Source: Kushneria marisflavi
Lineage (GTDB): Bacteria; Pseudomonadota; Gammaproteobacteria; Pseudomonadales; Halomonadaceae
DNA: 64,000 bases
Reading direction: 5' to 3'
NCBI RefSeq assembly: GCF_002157205.1
Contig: NZ_CP021358.1
Location: forward strand, 1,240,001 to 1,304,000
Position 1 is the stretch's first letter; every line of letters starts with the position of its first letter. Below, piece after piece: positions 29,709 to 39,985 of the stretch. The notes under the pieces were generated by a model. That model was not told where the DNA came from and ran no database searches. It saw only the letters and a program-made list of their open reading frames with translations. The position numbers and the translations under genes were made by a program.

Positions 29709-32000
29709 TCAGGAACGAGCATCCATCAGCGCATCGCGCGCCGTGAAGGCCTGCATCAGGGCTTCCAGCAGTACCGTGCCGGTTCGCCGGCGGGTGCCGC
29801 CGGAGAGATTGAACAGCTGCGCCCGCACGTCCATCGCCCAGTCCTCGCTGCAAAGCTCCAGCCGCGTGGCCAGCGCCGCCAGCCCGGAGGCCAGCTGCAG
29901 CCGGGTCTCGCGGTCGCTGCGCGCCACGCCGCTCTCTTCCAGTCGGCGCATGGCCTGACGGGTCAGCCCCTCGAGCCCTTCCAGCGCCACGGCACGGGCC
30001 AGCCTGGAGGCCACATCGCGCCCGGTGACGGCATTGGAGAGCCAGTAGCGCTGCGCCAGCACGCGGTTGTCATCCACATCGTGAAGCCTTGCAAACCACA
30101 CCAGTACCTCGACAGGGGCCCCACTACCGCGCGTTTCATACAGCGCCGGCAGACAGGAGAGCACCATGTTGACCGGACGGGCGCGCCAGCGACACTGGCG
30201 CTGATCGATCTCGGCGGCAAGCCCGGCCAGATCGGCCAGCCGCTGACGCTCCCCCTGATAGCGCACCCGACGCGACGCCGTGGCCGCCGACATCCACAGC
30301 TGCCGGTCGGCCGCCAGCCGGTGCATTTCATCAATCTGCGGTAGCGCGGCCATCAGATGCCAAGCGCTCTGATGGGTCTCGCGCGCCCAGCGCATGCGCT
30401 CGGCTTCCGAGGTCGGCAGGCGATGTCGCAACCAGGTCTGCGGCAACGGCAGCCCGTGATCATCCAGCGACACCAGCGGCATGCTCCAGTCCTGTTGACG
30501 TGAGCCCTTCTCCTTTGACCACCACAGAGCGTGCTCTTCGTTGGGAGCGACCGTCAGCGGGGAGCGCGCCGCCATGTGCGCCGCAAAACTTTCCCCGGGG
30601 GCATTGCTCAATCCGTGGGCCCAGAGCTGCTCCAGCAGCGGTGTACCGGGCGCCCGGCGGGCCAGGGTATCAAACATTGCATGCAGGGCACGGCCGTGGC
30701 TGACCACATCGCGGGACAGCGCATGCGCCTTTGACTGGCGCGTCTGCCCGGCCATCTCGGCAAGGGTTGCCGCGTCATAGCCAAACGGTGAGGCGCTGTC
30801 GACCGAGAGCGCCTCATGGACCAGCGCGGCGACATCGACTGCGGCCAGATCTTCCGGCACGCGCTGACCGTTGGCCACAAACAGCACCTGCAGCCGATGG
30901 CGGGCCAGAATATCCAGTACGGTGGCCGGACGGGCAGACTCATCGAGTTTGGTAATGATGCAGCCACGAATCGGTGTGCCGGCCCGGTCGGCGGCCTGCT
31001 GATAGGCCGCGACCACCTGCTCGAGCGTGTCACCGTGGCTGGCGGCGTCCAGCACCAGCAGGGTCGCAATGGGCACACCCGCCTCGCCAAGGCGCGCCAC
31101 TTCCGTGGCAAGGCGCGGGTCGCGCTGGCTCATGCCGAGGGTGTCGATCAGGATGGTGCGCTTGGGCGTGGCTCTCTGCATCTGCAACAGCGCCCGGCGC
31201 GGCGTCATGAGACGCGCCAGCAGCGCGCCCAGATCACCATCGCCTTCCAGCGCATGTACTTCCACCCCCAGCAGGCGGGCGTAGATGCGCAGCTGCTCCT
31301 GAGCGCCGATACGATAGCTGTCAGTGGTGATCAATGCCGCGTCGCGGTTGCCATGCGCCATCACGTAGCGCGAGGCAAGCTTGGCGGTGGTGGTGGTCTT
31401 GCCCACGCCGGTTGGCCCGATCAGAGCCATCACGCCGCCTTCGGCAAGCAGGTCACTGTCGGTCTCCAGGGTTTCAAGTCGCGCCGCCAGCTGCCGACTG
31501 ATCCAGCCGTTGAGCGCCTCATCAATGTCCTCATCGGCGGTATCGGCAAATTCCGCCGGCAGCAGCGCGATCAGCTCGCGCACCAGCGTCTGACTAAAGC
31601 CCACGCCGATCATGCGCTGGCGCAGACGCGTGGCCGGTGTGGCCTTCTCCTCGGGCGCAGTGGGCGTGCTCAGGCGAGCGTCAAGCAGATCGCGCATGGC
31701 AGCGAACTCATCCATCAGCCGGGCGCTGAAGGCCTGCATTTCCTGTGGGGCAGTCACCGCCGCCGAGGACGAAGCAGGCATCGGATCAGGCGTGACAGGC
31801 GTCGGGGCAACAGGCTCGAGCGGCGCGGGTTCGGCCGGCTGACCGGTCAGGCTTTCCTGGTCGGCATCGAGCATCGCGACGATCTCGACGCCGCCCTCAA
31901 CCTGACGGTTGGAAAGAATCAGCGCCTCGTCACCCAGTGACTCGCGCACCTGACGCATGGCGTCACGCGCACTGGTGCCGATAAAACGGTGTACCCCCAT
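29709..32000 (-). CDS. flhF: FlhF-type SRP GTPase with long C-terminal extension
   Basis: FlhF is an SRP-like GTPase that places polar flagella. Residues 1-45 have the FlhF start (RFIGTSARDAMRQVRESLGD, then EALILSNRQVEGGVEIVAM). A Pro/Ala-rich linker follows, then the NG GTPase domain at about 120-395: GPTGVGKTTTTAKLAS at 195-210, TDSYRIGAQEQL, LIDTLGMSQRD and TKLDES. FlhF normally ends there at about 400-480 residues. This protein continues to 763, adding about 360 residues of unrecognised, Trp- and Arg-rich sequence. AGGAGAG precedes the ATG. No other flagellar genes are in the window. Confidence 0.88.
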   Translation of the reverse strand: MGVHRFIGTSARDAMRQVRESLGDEALILSNRQVEGGVEIVAMLDADQESLTGQPAEPAPLEPVAPTPVTPDPMPASSSAAVTAPQEMQAFSARLMDEFAAMRDLLDARLSTPTAPEEKATPATRLRQRMIGVGFSQTLVRELIALLPAEFADTADEDIDEALNGWISRQLAARLETLETDSDLLAEGGVMALIGPTGVGKTTTTAKLASRYVMAHGNRDAALITTDSYRIGAQEQLRIYARLLGVEVHALEGDGDLGALLARLMTPRRALLQMQRATPKRTILIDTLGMSQRDPRLATEVARLGEAGVPIATLLVLDAASHGDTLEQVVAAYQQAADRAGTPIRGCIITKLDESARPATVLDILARHRLQVLFVANGQRVPEDLAAVDVAALVHEALSVDSASPFGYDAATLAEMAGQTRQSKAHALSRDVVSHGRALHAMFDTLARRAPGTPLLEQLWAHGLSNAPGESFAAHMAARSPLTVAPNEEHALWWSKEKGSRQQDWSMPLVSLDDHGLPLPQTWLRHRLPTSEAERMRWARETHQSAWHLMAALPQIDEMHRLAADRQLWMSAATASRRVRYQGERQRLADLAGLAAEIDQRQCRWRARPVNMVLSCLPALYETRGSGAPVEVLVWFARLHDVDDNRVLAQRYWLSNAVTGRDVASRLARAVALEGLEGLTRQAMRRLEESGVARSDRETRLQLASGLAALATRLELCSEDWAMDVRAQLFNLSGGTRRRTGTVLLEALMQAFTARDALMDARS

Positions 32001-32136
32001 GCCCTGGCTCTCCTGATCGGCGGCGATGGTGCCGGCCGCCGGGTGTCATCCTTAAACGGCGGCCTTCATGTCATGCCGCCAAGGGTGCCACGAGCACGCC
32101 GGGGGCAATCAGGAGGAATGGGCCCGAATTCATGCC

Positions 32137-32724
32137 TTATTCGATATTCGCCCTAAAGTTTTCGCAGGCGCTGCCGAGGGCCCGTCGCACCCAGTGGCGC
32201 AATCGCGTCTCGCTCAGGCTCTCGGGGGCATGACTGACCCGATAGAGCAGGGGTGCCATGATGCCATCGATCAGCGTATCGATTGACGGCAGCGATGACT
32301 CACCGCGATCACGCGCGCGCGACAGCATCAGCGCGATCTGCTCGCACTGCCAGTCGTAACAGCGCGTCCGAGGGTCGTGGCTGGCACTGCCGAGTGCATC
32401 GGCCAGCGCCTGCTGGCCGGGCCTTGAAGTCATCTCCTCCATGAACTCACCGGCCCAGACCATCAGATCTTCCTCGAGCGAGCCGGTATCGCTTAACGGC
32501 GCTTCCGGCCGCAGCCGCGCGGCCGCCACGTCGGCCAGCAGTTCACGCAGCGACCCCCAGCGTCGATAGATGGTCGACGGGGTGACCCCCGCGTGTTCGG
32601 CGATCATCGGGATGGTCAGCTGCGTGCGTCCCTCGCCGTCATCCAGGGCGCTGACGGCGGCGTGGACAGCCTGCTGCACCCGGGCACTGCGTCCGCCGGG
32701 GCGAGGAAGCGGTTTATGGCTCAT
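32137..32724 (-). CDS. TetR-family transcriptional repressor
   Basis: The 195-residue protein has a TetR helix-turn-helix: LTIPMIAEHAGVTPSTIYRR then WGSLRELLADVAAARL. The C-terminal ligand domain is variable and gives no ligand. It is divergent from the MFS exporter gene at 32817, and the 92-bp space between them holds two near-identical inverted repeats, fitting autoregulation and control of the exporter. Confidence 0.92.
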   Translation of the reverse strand: MSHKPLPRPGGRSARVQQAVHAAVSALDDGEGRTQLTIPMIAEHAGVTPSTIYRRWGSLRELLADVAAARLRPEAPLSDTGSLEEDLMVWAGEFMEEMTSRPGQQALADALGSASHDPRTRCYDWQCEQIALMLSRARDRGESSLPSIDTLIDGIMAPLLYRVSHAPESLSETRLRHWVRRALGSACENFRANIE

Positions 32725-32733
32725 GGGGCCTCT

Positions 32734-32755
32734 TAACGCAAAATATTTGCTTTAG
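32734..32755. promoter_or_regulatory. TetR operator 1
   Basis: TAACGCAAAATATTTGCTTT then AG. The core GCAAA-N3-TTTGC is a perfect inverted repeat. It lies next to the start of the TetR gene. Confidence 0.8.
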
Positions 32756-32783
32756 CAGGCGAATCACCTACACTGCGCGCATT

Positions 32784-32805
32784 CTAACGCAAAACCTTTG
32801 CTTTA
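32784..32805. promoter_or_regulatory. TetR operator 2
   Basis: TAACGCAAAACCTTTGCTTT then AA: the same core GCAAA-N3-TTTGC and the same flanks as operator 1, exactly 50 bp downstream, which is close to five helical turns. It lies 12 bp before the MFS start codon. Confidence 0.8.
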
Positions 32806-32816
32806 AGGTGTGCCTC

Positions 32817-34013
32817 ATGCCCTCTTTCACTGCCCCGGCGATGTCACGTCCGCGGGAACTGGTGTTTTACACCCTGGTGCTGATGGCCTTTCTGGCCGCC
32901 TCAGGTGTGCCTACGCCGCTGTATCAGCTCTATCAGTCCAGCTGGGACTTCTCCACCTCCATGCTGACGCTGGTGTTTGCCAGCTATCTGTTTGCGCTGC
33001 TGCTGACGCTTTTATTTACCGGGGCGCTGTCGGATTATCTCGGTCGCCGCCCGGTCATTGCCGCAGGTCTTGTGATCGAACTGGCCTCGATGGGCTGCTT
33101 TTTAATGGCCTCCGATCTCGGCTGGCTGTTCGCCGCTCGCATCCTGCAAGGCATGGCCACCGGGGTGGTGACCAGCGCGTTGAGCGCTGCCCTGATGGAC
33201 AGTGATCATCAGCGCGGCCCGGTGATGGCCAGCGTCGCCCCCATGATCGGCATGGGACTGGGCGCGCTGGGCGCCAGTGTGCTGGTCGCCGGCGCCCCCT
33301 GGCCCATGCGGCTGGTGTATGTCGTGATGATCGTGATATTCGCCTGGCAGGTGCTGGGGCTTGGCCGCATGAGCGAGAGCGTGACACGCCGCCCCGGCGC
33401 GCTGGCCTCGATGACCCCTCGCGCCCGGGTACCGGCCGTGGTGCTGCCCACGTTTGTACGCACCATGCCGGCCAACGTGGCCGCCTGGGCACTGGGCGGT
33501 TTCAGCCTGTCACTGGGGCCGGCCCTGGCCGAGCAGGTCGCCGGATTTCACAGCGCCCTGATGGGCGGACTGCCGGCCTGTATTCTGTCAGTCATGGGCG
33601 GCATCAGCGTGTGGCGCTTTCGACGCTTCACGACCCGCACCATCCTGCTGCTCTCGAGCACCCTGTTGCCTGCCGGGCTGGTGCTGGTACTGATCAGCGT
33701 CCATCTACACAGCCTGGCGCTTTTAATCACTGGCTACAGCGTGGCAGGTCTTGGATTCGGTTCGGGATTCATGGGCGCGCTGCGCGCCGTCATGCCGCTG
33801 GCGCCGGCCGGCGAGCGCTCATCATTAATGGCGGTGTTTTATGTGGTGAGCTATCTCTCCGCCAGTCTGCCGGCACTGGCGGCGGGCGTGGCCACCCAGC
33901 GCCTTGGACTGGAGGCCACGGTGTATGTTTACGGTGCCTTCGTGATGGCGTTGTCACTGAGCGTGCTGATCAGCGTCCTGCGCCGCCCGATGACCACGTG
34001 TACAGCGGCGTAG
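32817..34013 (+). CDS. MFS drug/metabolite efflux transporter
   Basis: The 398-residue product has 12 hydrophobic helices and the MFS motif A loop GALSDYLGRRPVIAAGL between helices 2 and 3, with GVPTPLYQLYQ in helix 1. It fits the drug:H+ antiporter group. ATG at 32817 with AAGG upstream is preferred over the GTG at 32808. Control by the divergent TetR regulator is likely. Substrate unknown. Confidence 0.9.
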   Translation: MPSFTAPAMSRPRELVFYTLVLMAFLAASGVPTPLYQLYQSSWDFSTSMLTLVFASYLFALLLTLLFTGALSDYLGRRPVIAAGLVIELASMGCFLMASDLGWLFAARILQGMATGVVTSALSAALMDSDHQRGPVMASVAPMIGMGLGALGASVLVAGAPWPMRLVYVVMIVIFAWQVLGLGRMSESVTRRPGALASMTPRARVPAVVLPTFVRTMPANVAAWALGGFSLSLGPALAEQVAGFHSALMGGLPACILSVMGGISVWRFRRFTTRTILLLSSTLLPAGLVLVLISVHLHSLALLITGYSVAGLGFGSGFMGALRAVMPLAPAGERSSLMAVFYVVSYLSASLPALAAGVATQRLGLEATVYVYGAFVMALSLSVLISVLRRPMTTCTAA

Positions 34014-34038
34014 TACCAACGGCGCCTGCATCTGATGT

Positions 34039-35628
34039 TCAGGGCCTGTCACCGCCCAGCCACTTCGGCCACTGCGCAATCTGCGCCTCAAAGCGCATCA
34101 GATCCTGCTCGAGCTGCCACTGCAGCCGGGCGCGATCGCTGTGTTCCAGCAGATCGGCGCACTCTCCTTTCGGGGCGACGTCGAGCGATGCACCCTGGCA
34201 GGCCGCGACGCGCGTTTTGCCCGCCGCACCGATCGCCCACAGACTCTCGCCCTGCAAAAAGCTGTACTCGAGGCTGTTACGCGCCATCTGCTTGAGCGCC
34301 GGATAGTCAAGGCCCTGCTCGGTGACGGCACGCTCGTACTCGTGGGTCAGGTCAATGCGGGAGACGCCCTGATCGTCGGTGGCCAGCACCAGCGGCACCC
34401 CCGCATCGCGATAGAGATTGAGCGGATGCTCATCACCGCGAACGCCGAGGATCACATCGTTGCTGGTCAGGTTGATTTCCACCGCCACATTGTTGTCCGC
34501 CATGGCCTGCAAAAGCTCTGGCGCATTCTGCTCATGAGCGATGTCCACGCCATGGCCGATGCGTTGGGCACCGGCCATATCGACCGCCTTTTGAATGTGA
34601 TCCCGCAGCGCAAACGGCGGTACCAGCCCGAGTGTCAGCTCCCCGGCGTGCAACGCCAGCGGCACGTCGGGATAGTGTTTCGAGAGGAAGGCCAGCATCT
34701 TCATGTGACGATCATAGTCTTCAAGCGCCACCGGATTGTCTTCCGGTGCAACGATATTGACGCCCACATAGCGCGGATCGGCATCGGCGAGCGCAAAGGC
34801 CATCATCAGCTCGCCAAAGACCGCCATCGGCGGCTGGGTACGCACGGCAAAGCCTTGCAGACGCACCGTCACGTCACAGCCCGGCGCGGCATTGTTGCCG
34901 TCACAGCCCAGCCGTTTGTCGGCAGTGGCAAACATCTCATCGGTTTCACGGCGGGCGTCTGCCAGCGACGCCTCGAGCTTCGGCGACAGCGCCTGCCAGG
35001 CGGCGTCCAGATCATCGGCATCGAGCCCGCGGGACTGCGCCATGGCGCCGAAGCCGTGCACGGCGCCCGGGTTGGAAATGGTTTCGAGATAGCTCAGATG
35101 ATCACCCGCTGCCAGCTGCTTCGAGGCACTCAGCAGCGCGCCGGGCGAGGCAGCAGCGACCGGCGCAAAACGATCGAAGGTCGCAAAGAACTGGTCATGG
35201 CCCTCGACCGGTGGCGTACCAGGGCCGCTGGGTGTATTGCGCATCGACAGGGCATTGAGCAGATCCGCGTACAGGACGCTGTCACGCTGCGCCAGCCCCT
35301 CTGCTTCGACCAGCGCATCGCCTTCGCAGGGCGCTGGCGCAATCGCCGACCCGTCGGCGCGCACACACATGCCGGCACGACCGGCCTCTTTTAGCAGGGT
35401 TTCCGGCCAGGGGGTGCCCCACAGATGATGGTGAATGTCACCGCCCTTGGGCATGCGCTGCAGGAACATGCGAAGTTTCGGGGGCTGATCGCGAAGTTCG
35501 GCCATGACTTCGGCGGTACGATACGTGGGAGACTCATCGGCACCCGCCGGCGTGGCGGTCACCATCACGGCGGCACCCAGCGCCGCGAGCGCCGCCAGAC
35601 GGCGACGGGAAAGAATCGGGGTCTGCAT
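34039..35628 (-). CDS. Exported ADGF-type adenosine deaminase
   Basis: The 529-residue protein has zinc adenosine-deaminase motifs: KGGDIHHHLWGT (HxH), LALHAGELTLG (His and catalytic Glu), QRIGHGVDIAHE and VLATDDQGVSRIDLTHEY (Asp pair). The longer length and the segments between motifs fit the secreted ADA2/ADGF-like group rather than cytosolic Add. The N terminus SRRRLAALAALGAAVMVTAT has paired arginines before a hydrophobic run, like a Tat signal, and AAGG lies 7 nt before the start. It probably deaminates adenosine in the periplasm for purine salvage. Confidence 0.85.
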   Translation of the reverse strand: MQTPILSRRRLAALAALGAAVMVTATPAGADESPTYRTAEVMAELRDQPPKLRMFLQRMPKGGDIHHHLWGTPWPETLLKEAGRAGMCVRADGSAIAPAPCEGDALVEAEGLAQRDSVLYADLLNALSMRNTPSGPGTPPVEGHDQFFATFDRFAPVAAASPGALLSASKQLAAGDHLSYLETISNPGAVHGFGAMAQSRGLDADDLDAAWQALSPKLEASLADARRETDEMFATADKRLGCDGNNAAPGCDVTVRLQGFAVRTQPPMAVFGELMMAFALADADPRYVGVNIVAPEDNPVALEDYDRHMKMLAFLSKHYPDVPLALHAGELTLGLVPPFALRDHIQKAVDMAGAQRIGHGVDIAHEQNAPELLQAMADNNVAVEINLTSNDVILGVRGDEHPLNLYRDAGVPLVLATDDQGVSRIDLTHEYERAVTEQGLDYPALKQMARNSLEYSFLQGESLWAIGAAGKTRVAACQGASLDVAPKGECADLLEHSDRARLQWQLEQDLMRFEAQIAQWPKWLGGDRP

Positions 35629-35756
35629 GGAGTGCCTTTTTGATTGTGTTTCAGTGATTCTTCGACCGTCATGGCGGTCGGTTCCCGGCCCTATATTAGC
35701 GAGCCCGCCTCGGACTGTCGTCTTTGGTCAGTCGTCTCTTTTCAGTCATCTCGTGG

Positions 35757-36383
35757 TCACCCCATCGTCTCGCGCCACCGCCGGCGCAGCTCATCGCCCC
35801 GTCTGGCGTCACGGGCTTCCTTGTCGGCTACCTCCGGCAGCAGGGCCACGGCGCGCTCGGGCTCCAGTGCAAAAAGGCCGTCATCATCGCCAAGCATCAT
35901 GTCGCCGGGACGCACGCTCACCCCGTTGATGGAGAGCGGGCCATTAAGCGTCCCCCGAATGGTGTCGGCATGAATGGTCAGGGCGCTGACGCCGAGATAA
36001 AAGGTCGGCAGCGGCAGCGCTCTCAACGCCGCGACGTCCGTGATGTGCCCGACGACCACCACGCCCGCCAGCCTTTTGATACAGCCTGCCAGCGCGCGCA
36101 GCTCGCCCCAGCAGGCCAGCCCCCGGGCGCTGTCATGATCCTGGATCACCAGCACGTCGCCGGCTCTGGCCATGATTAGTGCCTCACGCAAAACGCGACT
36201 GTCCCGGGCGTTGATTTCCACGGTCAGCGCCGGGCCACACAGGTGTGTGTCGTTGTGCAATGGCTGAAGCCCGGCCAGATAGCCCTCATGGGTGAGATGC
36301 CCCAGCGCGGAGGTCGAAAGCCCGTGCCAGGCGGTGAGCGTGTCGGCATCCGGACCGTCCACGCGCGGGTAAACGTCATACAT
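35757..36383 (-). CDS. RraA-fold protein at end of siderophore operon
   Basis: The 208-residue product has the RraA/HMG-aldolase layout: ARAGDVLVIQDHDSARG, ACWGELRALAG and GVVVVGHITDVAALRALP. In characterised aldolases of this fold the last motif has an Arg-Asp pair; here Thr replaces the Arg, while Asp remains. Its ATG shares a base with the stop of the FhuF-like gene (TGATG), so it belongs to the iron operon. Function could be cleavage of a carboxylate-type siderophore or a non-catalytic role; both are guesses. Confidence 0.75.
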   Translation of the reverse strand: MYDVYPRVDGPDADTLTAWHGLSTSALGHLTHEGYLAGLQPLHNDTHLCGPALTVEINARDSRVLREALIMARAGDVLVIQDHDSARGLACWGELRALAGCIKRLAGVVVVGHITDVAALRALPLPTFYLGVSALTIHADTIRGTLNGPLSINGVSVRPGDMMLGDDDGLFALEPERAVALLPEVADKEARDARRGDELRRRWRETMG

Positions 36384-37153
36384 CAGCGCCTCCGGGGTTT
36401 TAACAGCGGGCAGCTCTGGCAGTACTCGGCCGGACAGGTGGCCTTGAAATAGAGACAGCAGGTGCGCCGAAAGCGCTGTGTCCGACCATCGACTGTCGGT
36501 GTTTCCGGGTAATAAAAGCGGCCCAGCGGGTTCCAGGGGGCGCCGAACAGGGCCGGCGGTGCCGTCAGCAGGAAGTTGAAATCCTCATCGCGTCGCGCTC
36601 TGGCCTGTGGATCATCGAGCTTGGCCATGCGGCGCTCGTAAAGGGAGTAAACGCGCACAGCGGCGTTTTCCCACAGCATGTTGAGCGGCACGCCGCTGAC
36701 CTCGTGAAACGTCTGCCACAACGGCTGCATCACGCCGGCAAACAGCCGCGTCACCAGCCTTGTTCGGTGCGCTTCTCGTTCGGAACCTGCCAGCGAGATG
36801 CTTTCAAGCGAAATCAGCGGCAGCGATGAGGTCCAGCGGCCGCCATCGTGCGCCCACTCGAGCAGGCAGTTGTCGCTTGAGACGTCCAGCGCCCGATTGC
36901 AGGCAGACAGCGCATAAAGACCGGCCCCGGTCAGTAAAAACCCCAGCCGCTTGGAGAGCAGCGACGCCGTCACGCGTCGACCGGGCGAGCCGATGATGGG
37001 TGAGAGCTGATCCAGCATGCGAGCGCAGCGATCAGGTTCACACAGCTCAGCGACCCGAGCTGCACGTACATCCGAGTGCTGCGCCGACACCAGCGCCAGC
37101 GTGTCGGTCAGAAAGGCCCACGCCTGCGGCGTGAAATCGCTTTTGCCCTTCAT
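36383..37153 (-). CDS. FhuF-like ferric-siderophore reductase
   Basis: The product (256 residues from ATG 37153) ends with [20 protein letters not shown] then CPLL, the CC...C..C pattern that binds the [2Fe-2S] cluster of FhuF-type reductases, which release iron from siderophores in the cytoplasm. The start overlaps the ATPase stop (ATGA). Its neighbours are a ferric-siderophore ABC importer and a TonB receptor. Confidence 0.88.
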   Translation of the reverse strand: MKGKSDFTPQAWAFLTDTLALVSAQHSDVRAARVAELCEPDRCARMLDQLSPIIGSPGRRVTASLLSKRLGFLLTGAGLYALSACNRALDVSSDNCLLEWAHDGGRWTSSLPLISLESISLAGSEREAHRTRLVTRLFAGVMQPLWQTFHEVSGVPLNMLWENAAVRVYSLYERRMAKLDDPQARARRDEDFNFLLTAPPALFGAPWNPLGRFYYPETPTVDGRTQRFRRTCCLYFKATCPAEYCQSCPLLKPRRR

Positions 37154-37941
37154 GAGCGGGCCTGTCGGCTCAGCGGAATACACAGCGGCGTCTGCGAGCA
37201 CGGGTCCTCGATAATCCGACAGGCCAGTCCGAAAATGGCCTCGACCCGTTCGGCCGTCATCACCTGCGCCGGCGTGCCCCGGGCATACACCTGCCCGGCC
37301 CGAAGCGCCACCATGTGGTCGGCGTAGCGACCGGCCAGATTCAGGTCATGCAGCACCATCACAATGGTCCGCCCCTCCTCGCGATTGAGTTCATGCAGGA
37401 GATCGAGCACCTCCATCTGGTGGTTCAGATCCAGAAAGGAGGTGGGCTCATCGAGCAGCATCAGCGGCGTATTCTGCGCCACTGCCAGCGCAATCCAGGC
37501 GCGCTGTCGCTGTCCGCCCGAAAGCGTATCCACCACCTGGTCGGCCAGCGCCTCAAGGCCGGTACGCTCAAGCGCGCGGGCTACCTGACGTTCGTCCTCC
37601 GGCGACCACTGCGACAGCCAGCGCTGATGCGGATGGCGACCCAGCTGTACCAGCTGGCGTACCGTCATGCCTTCCGGGGCGACCGGCTGCTGGGGCAACA
37701 ACGAGAGTCGGTGCGCCACCTCCCGGGTGGGCAATTGATGAATGTCCTGGCCGTTGAGACACACCTGCCCGGACCAGGGGGATAGCAGCCGCGCCAGCGA
37801 TTTGAGCAGCGTGCTCTTGCCGCAGCCGTTGCTGCCCACCAGAACTGATATCTGTCCTTCGGGCAGGCTCAGCTCGAGCTGATCGAGAATCCGGCGACGC
37901 TGATAGCCCAGCGTCAGGGCGTGAGCCGATACCGTGGCCAT
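37150..37941 (-). CDS. Iron-siderophore ABC transporter ATP-binding protein
   Basis: The 263-residue FecE/FhuC-type ATPase has Walker [17 protein letters not shown], signature [15 protein letters not shown], and Walker [15 protein letters not shown]. It energises the two permeases upstream in the operon (6-bp gap). Confidence 0.95.
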   Translation of the reverse strand: MATVSAHALTLGYQRRRILDQLELSLPEGQISVLVGSNGCGKSTLLKSLARLLSPWSGQVCLNGQDIHQLPTREVAHRLSLLPQQPVAPEGMTVRQLVQLGRHPHQRWLSQWSPEDERQVARALERTGLEALADQVVDTLSGGQRQRAWIALAVAQNTPLMLLDEPTSFLDLNHQMEVLDLLHELNREEGRTIVMVLHDLNLAGRYADHMVALRAGQVYARGTPAQVMTAERVEAIFGLACRIIEDPCSQTPLCIPLSRQARS

Positions 37942-37947
37942 GGCGGG

Positions 37948-38973
37948 TCAGCGTACCTCGCGAATCAAAAGGGCCAGAAAAAACGGCGCGCCCAGGGCGG
38001 CCACAAAAATGCCGGCCGGCAGATCCAGCGGCAGAAAGAGCGTGCGGGCCACCAGATCGGCCAGCATGACCAGCAGCGCCCCGAACAGCAGTGCCATCAC
38101 CATCTGTGCCGTGCCCGGAGATCCCGACAGCCGCCGGGCCAGATGCGGCGCCACCAGCCCCACGAACACAAAGGCACCGCCCCACGCCACCGCCACCCCG
38201 GCCAGCGCCGAAGCCAGTGCCAGAAGCGCTGCCCGGTACCGCTGCACCGCAAGCCCCAGACCGGTAGCCAGTGCATCATCCAGCGGCGCCAGCACGACAT
38301 GGCGCATCAGCGCCGCCAGCGGCACCAGAAGTGCTGCACACCACAGCGCCAGGCTCGAGACATCCGACCAGTTGGCGCCGTAAACGCTACCGGTCAGCCA
38401 CACATAGGCCGAAAGCGTGGTGGTCAACGGGCTGGTCGCCAGCACCAGCGTGGTCACGGCGCCAAGCGCCGCCGCCATGCCGATACCGGTCAGCACCAGT
38501 CGCAGCGGCGTCACACCGTGCGACCAGGCCAGGGTATAGACCGCCAGCGCCGCGCCCATCGCCCCCAGCATGGCCGCCACCGGCAACCCCGCCATGCCCA
38601 GCGGCACGGCCAGCCAGGCCAGATAGCTGACGGCAGCGGCACTGGCCCCACTGGTCACGCCGATAATGTCCGGTGACGCCAGCGGGTTGCGCATGACCTG
38701 CTGCAACAGCCAGCCGGACACGCCCAGCGCGGCGCCGATCAGCGCCGCAAGCAGGGCCCGGGGCAGGCGCAGCTCGTGCACGATCAGCCCTGTCGGCGTC
38801 TGCGGATGTGTCAGCGCTTCGAGCAGCGCGTCGGGATCGAGCATCACCCGGCCCAGCGCCAGCGACACCAAAAGCACAAGCGCCACTACCATCCAGAGCG
38901 CGGCCACCCGACGCCAGGCAGGCGGTGAAAAGCGTCGTGAAAAACGCCCAAGGCGCAGCGACCGCTCATTCAT
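37948..38973 (-). CDS. Iron-siderophore ABC transporter permease (FecCD family)
   Basis: The 341-residue membrane protein belongs to the FecCD/BtuC family: [51 protein letters not shown]. It overlaps the next permease by 8 bp. It forms a heterodimer with the protein at 38966 to import ferric siderophore across the inner membrane. Confidence 0.93.
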   Translation of the reverse strand: MNERSLRLGRFSRRFSPPAWRRVAALWMVVALVLLVSLALGRVMLDPDALLEALTHPQTPTGLIVHELRLPRALLAALIGAALGVSGWLLQQVMRNPLASPDIIGVTSGASAAAVSYLAWLAVPLGMAGLPVAAMLGAMGAALAVYTLAWSHGVTPLRLVLTGIGMAAALGAVTTLVLATSPLTTTLSAYVWLTGSVYGANWSDVSSLALWCAALLVPLAALMRHVVLAPLDDALATGLGLAVQRYRAALLALASALAGVAVAWGGAFVFVGLVAPHLARRLSGSPGTAQMVMALLFGALLVMLADLVARTLFLPLDLPAGIFVAALGAPFFLALLIREVR

Positions 38974-39985
38974 GACGACGCCCCTGGCGACGCAGCATCA
39001 CGATAAAAAGCGGCGCCCCGATCAGCGCCGTCATTACCCCGACCGGCACCTCACGCGGCTGAAGGACACAGCGCCCGACCACGTCCGCCAGCAGCAAAAG
39101 CGTCGCGCCAAGCAGCGCACAGCCTGGCAGCCATGACCGATGATCGGACGGCAGCAGCCGGCGCGCCATGTGCGGCACCACCAGCCCCACGAAGGTAATG
39201 TTGCCGGCCATCGCCACGCAGGCCCCGGCCAGCGCCACAACGAGCACCACGATGGCGCCCTGCAGGCGATGCACCCGCACGCCCAGGCTGCGGGCCATGG
39301 CCTCTCCAGTACCCAGCGCGTTCATGCTGCGCGCCAGCGGCCAGCAGAGCATCAGAGCCGCAAGCGTCATGGCCATCAGCGGCCATAACTGCGCGAGCGG
39401 TCGACCGGAGACGGCACCGGCCAGCCAGAACAGCACCGTATCCAGCCCTTGCTGATCGATCACCAGCAGGGCCTGACTGAAGGCGTTGAACAGCGCCGTC
39501 AGCGCGGCCCCTGCCAGTACCAGCCGAAGCGGCCCGCCGGGCGACTGCCCGCGCATCGCCAGCGCCCAGACCAGCACCGCCGCCAGCGCCGCACCCACAA
39601 GCGCGCCGCCATACCAGGCCCAGAGCGCGGCATTGGGAAACATCGACACCAGCACCACGACGGCAAACATGGCGCCGGCATTGATGCCGACAATGCCGGG
39701 CGAGGCCAGCGGGTTGCGGGTCAGGGTCTGCATCAGGGCACCGGCCACCGCCAGCCCCGCCCCGACCACCACCGCCACCAGCGTGCGGGGCAGCCGGGTG
39801 GTACGAATCAGGAGATCCTCTACCGACAGTTCCGAGGGATGAAACAGCGCCTGCCATACGGCGGCAGGCGTTGACCACTGCGCCCCGGCCATCAGGCTTA
39901 GCAGCACGGCCGCCAGCAGCAGCATTCCCAGCGACAGCAAAACACCCCTCCCCTGCGCCGGTCGCTCGGACGTGGCCCCGCTCAT
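38966..39985 (-). CDS. Iron-siderophore ABC transporter permease (FecCD family)
   Basis: A second FecCD permease, 339 residues, with [40 protein letters not shown] and [11 protein letters not shown]. Its start overlaps the stop of the binding protein gene (ATGA). Two separate permeases with one ATPase is the common layout for ferric hydroxamate or citrate importers. Confidence 0.93.
   Translation of the reverse strand: MSGATSERPAQGRGVLLSLGMLLLAAVLLSLMAGAQWSTPAAVWQALFHPSELSVEDLLIRTTRLPRTLVAVVVGAGLAVAGALMQTLTRNPLASPGIVGINAGAMFAVVVLVSMFPNAALWAWYGGALVGAALAAVLVWALAMRGQSPGGPLRLVLAGAALTALFNAFSQALLVIDQQGLDTVLFWLAGAVSGRPLAQLWPLMAMTLAALMLCWPLARSMNALGTGEAMARSLGVRVHRLQGAIVVLVVALAGACVAMAGNITFVGLVVPHMARRLLPSDHRSWLPGCALLGATLLLLADVVGRCVLQPREVPVGVMTALIGAPLFIVMLRRQGRRHE

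Noticed and set aside
30816..31940. 374-codon plus-strand frame
   Set aside because: Antisense to the GTPase domain of FlhF; no recognisable motifs.
34141..35394. 417-codon plus-strand frame
   Set aside because: Antisense to the well-supported adenosine deaminase; high GC creates long shadow frames.
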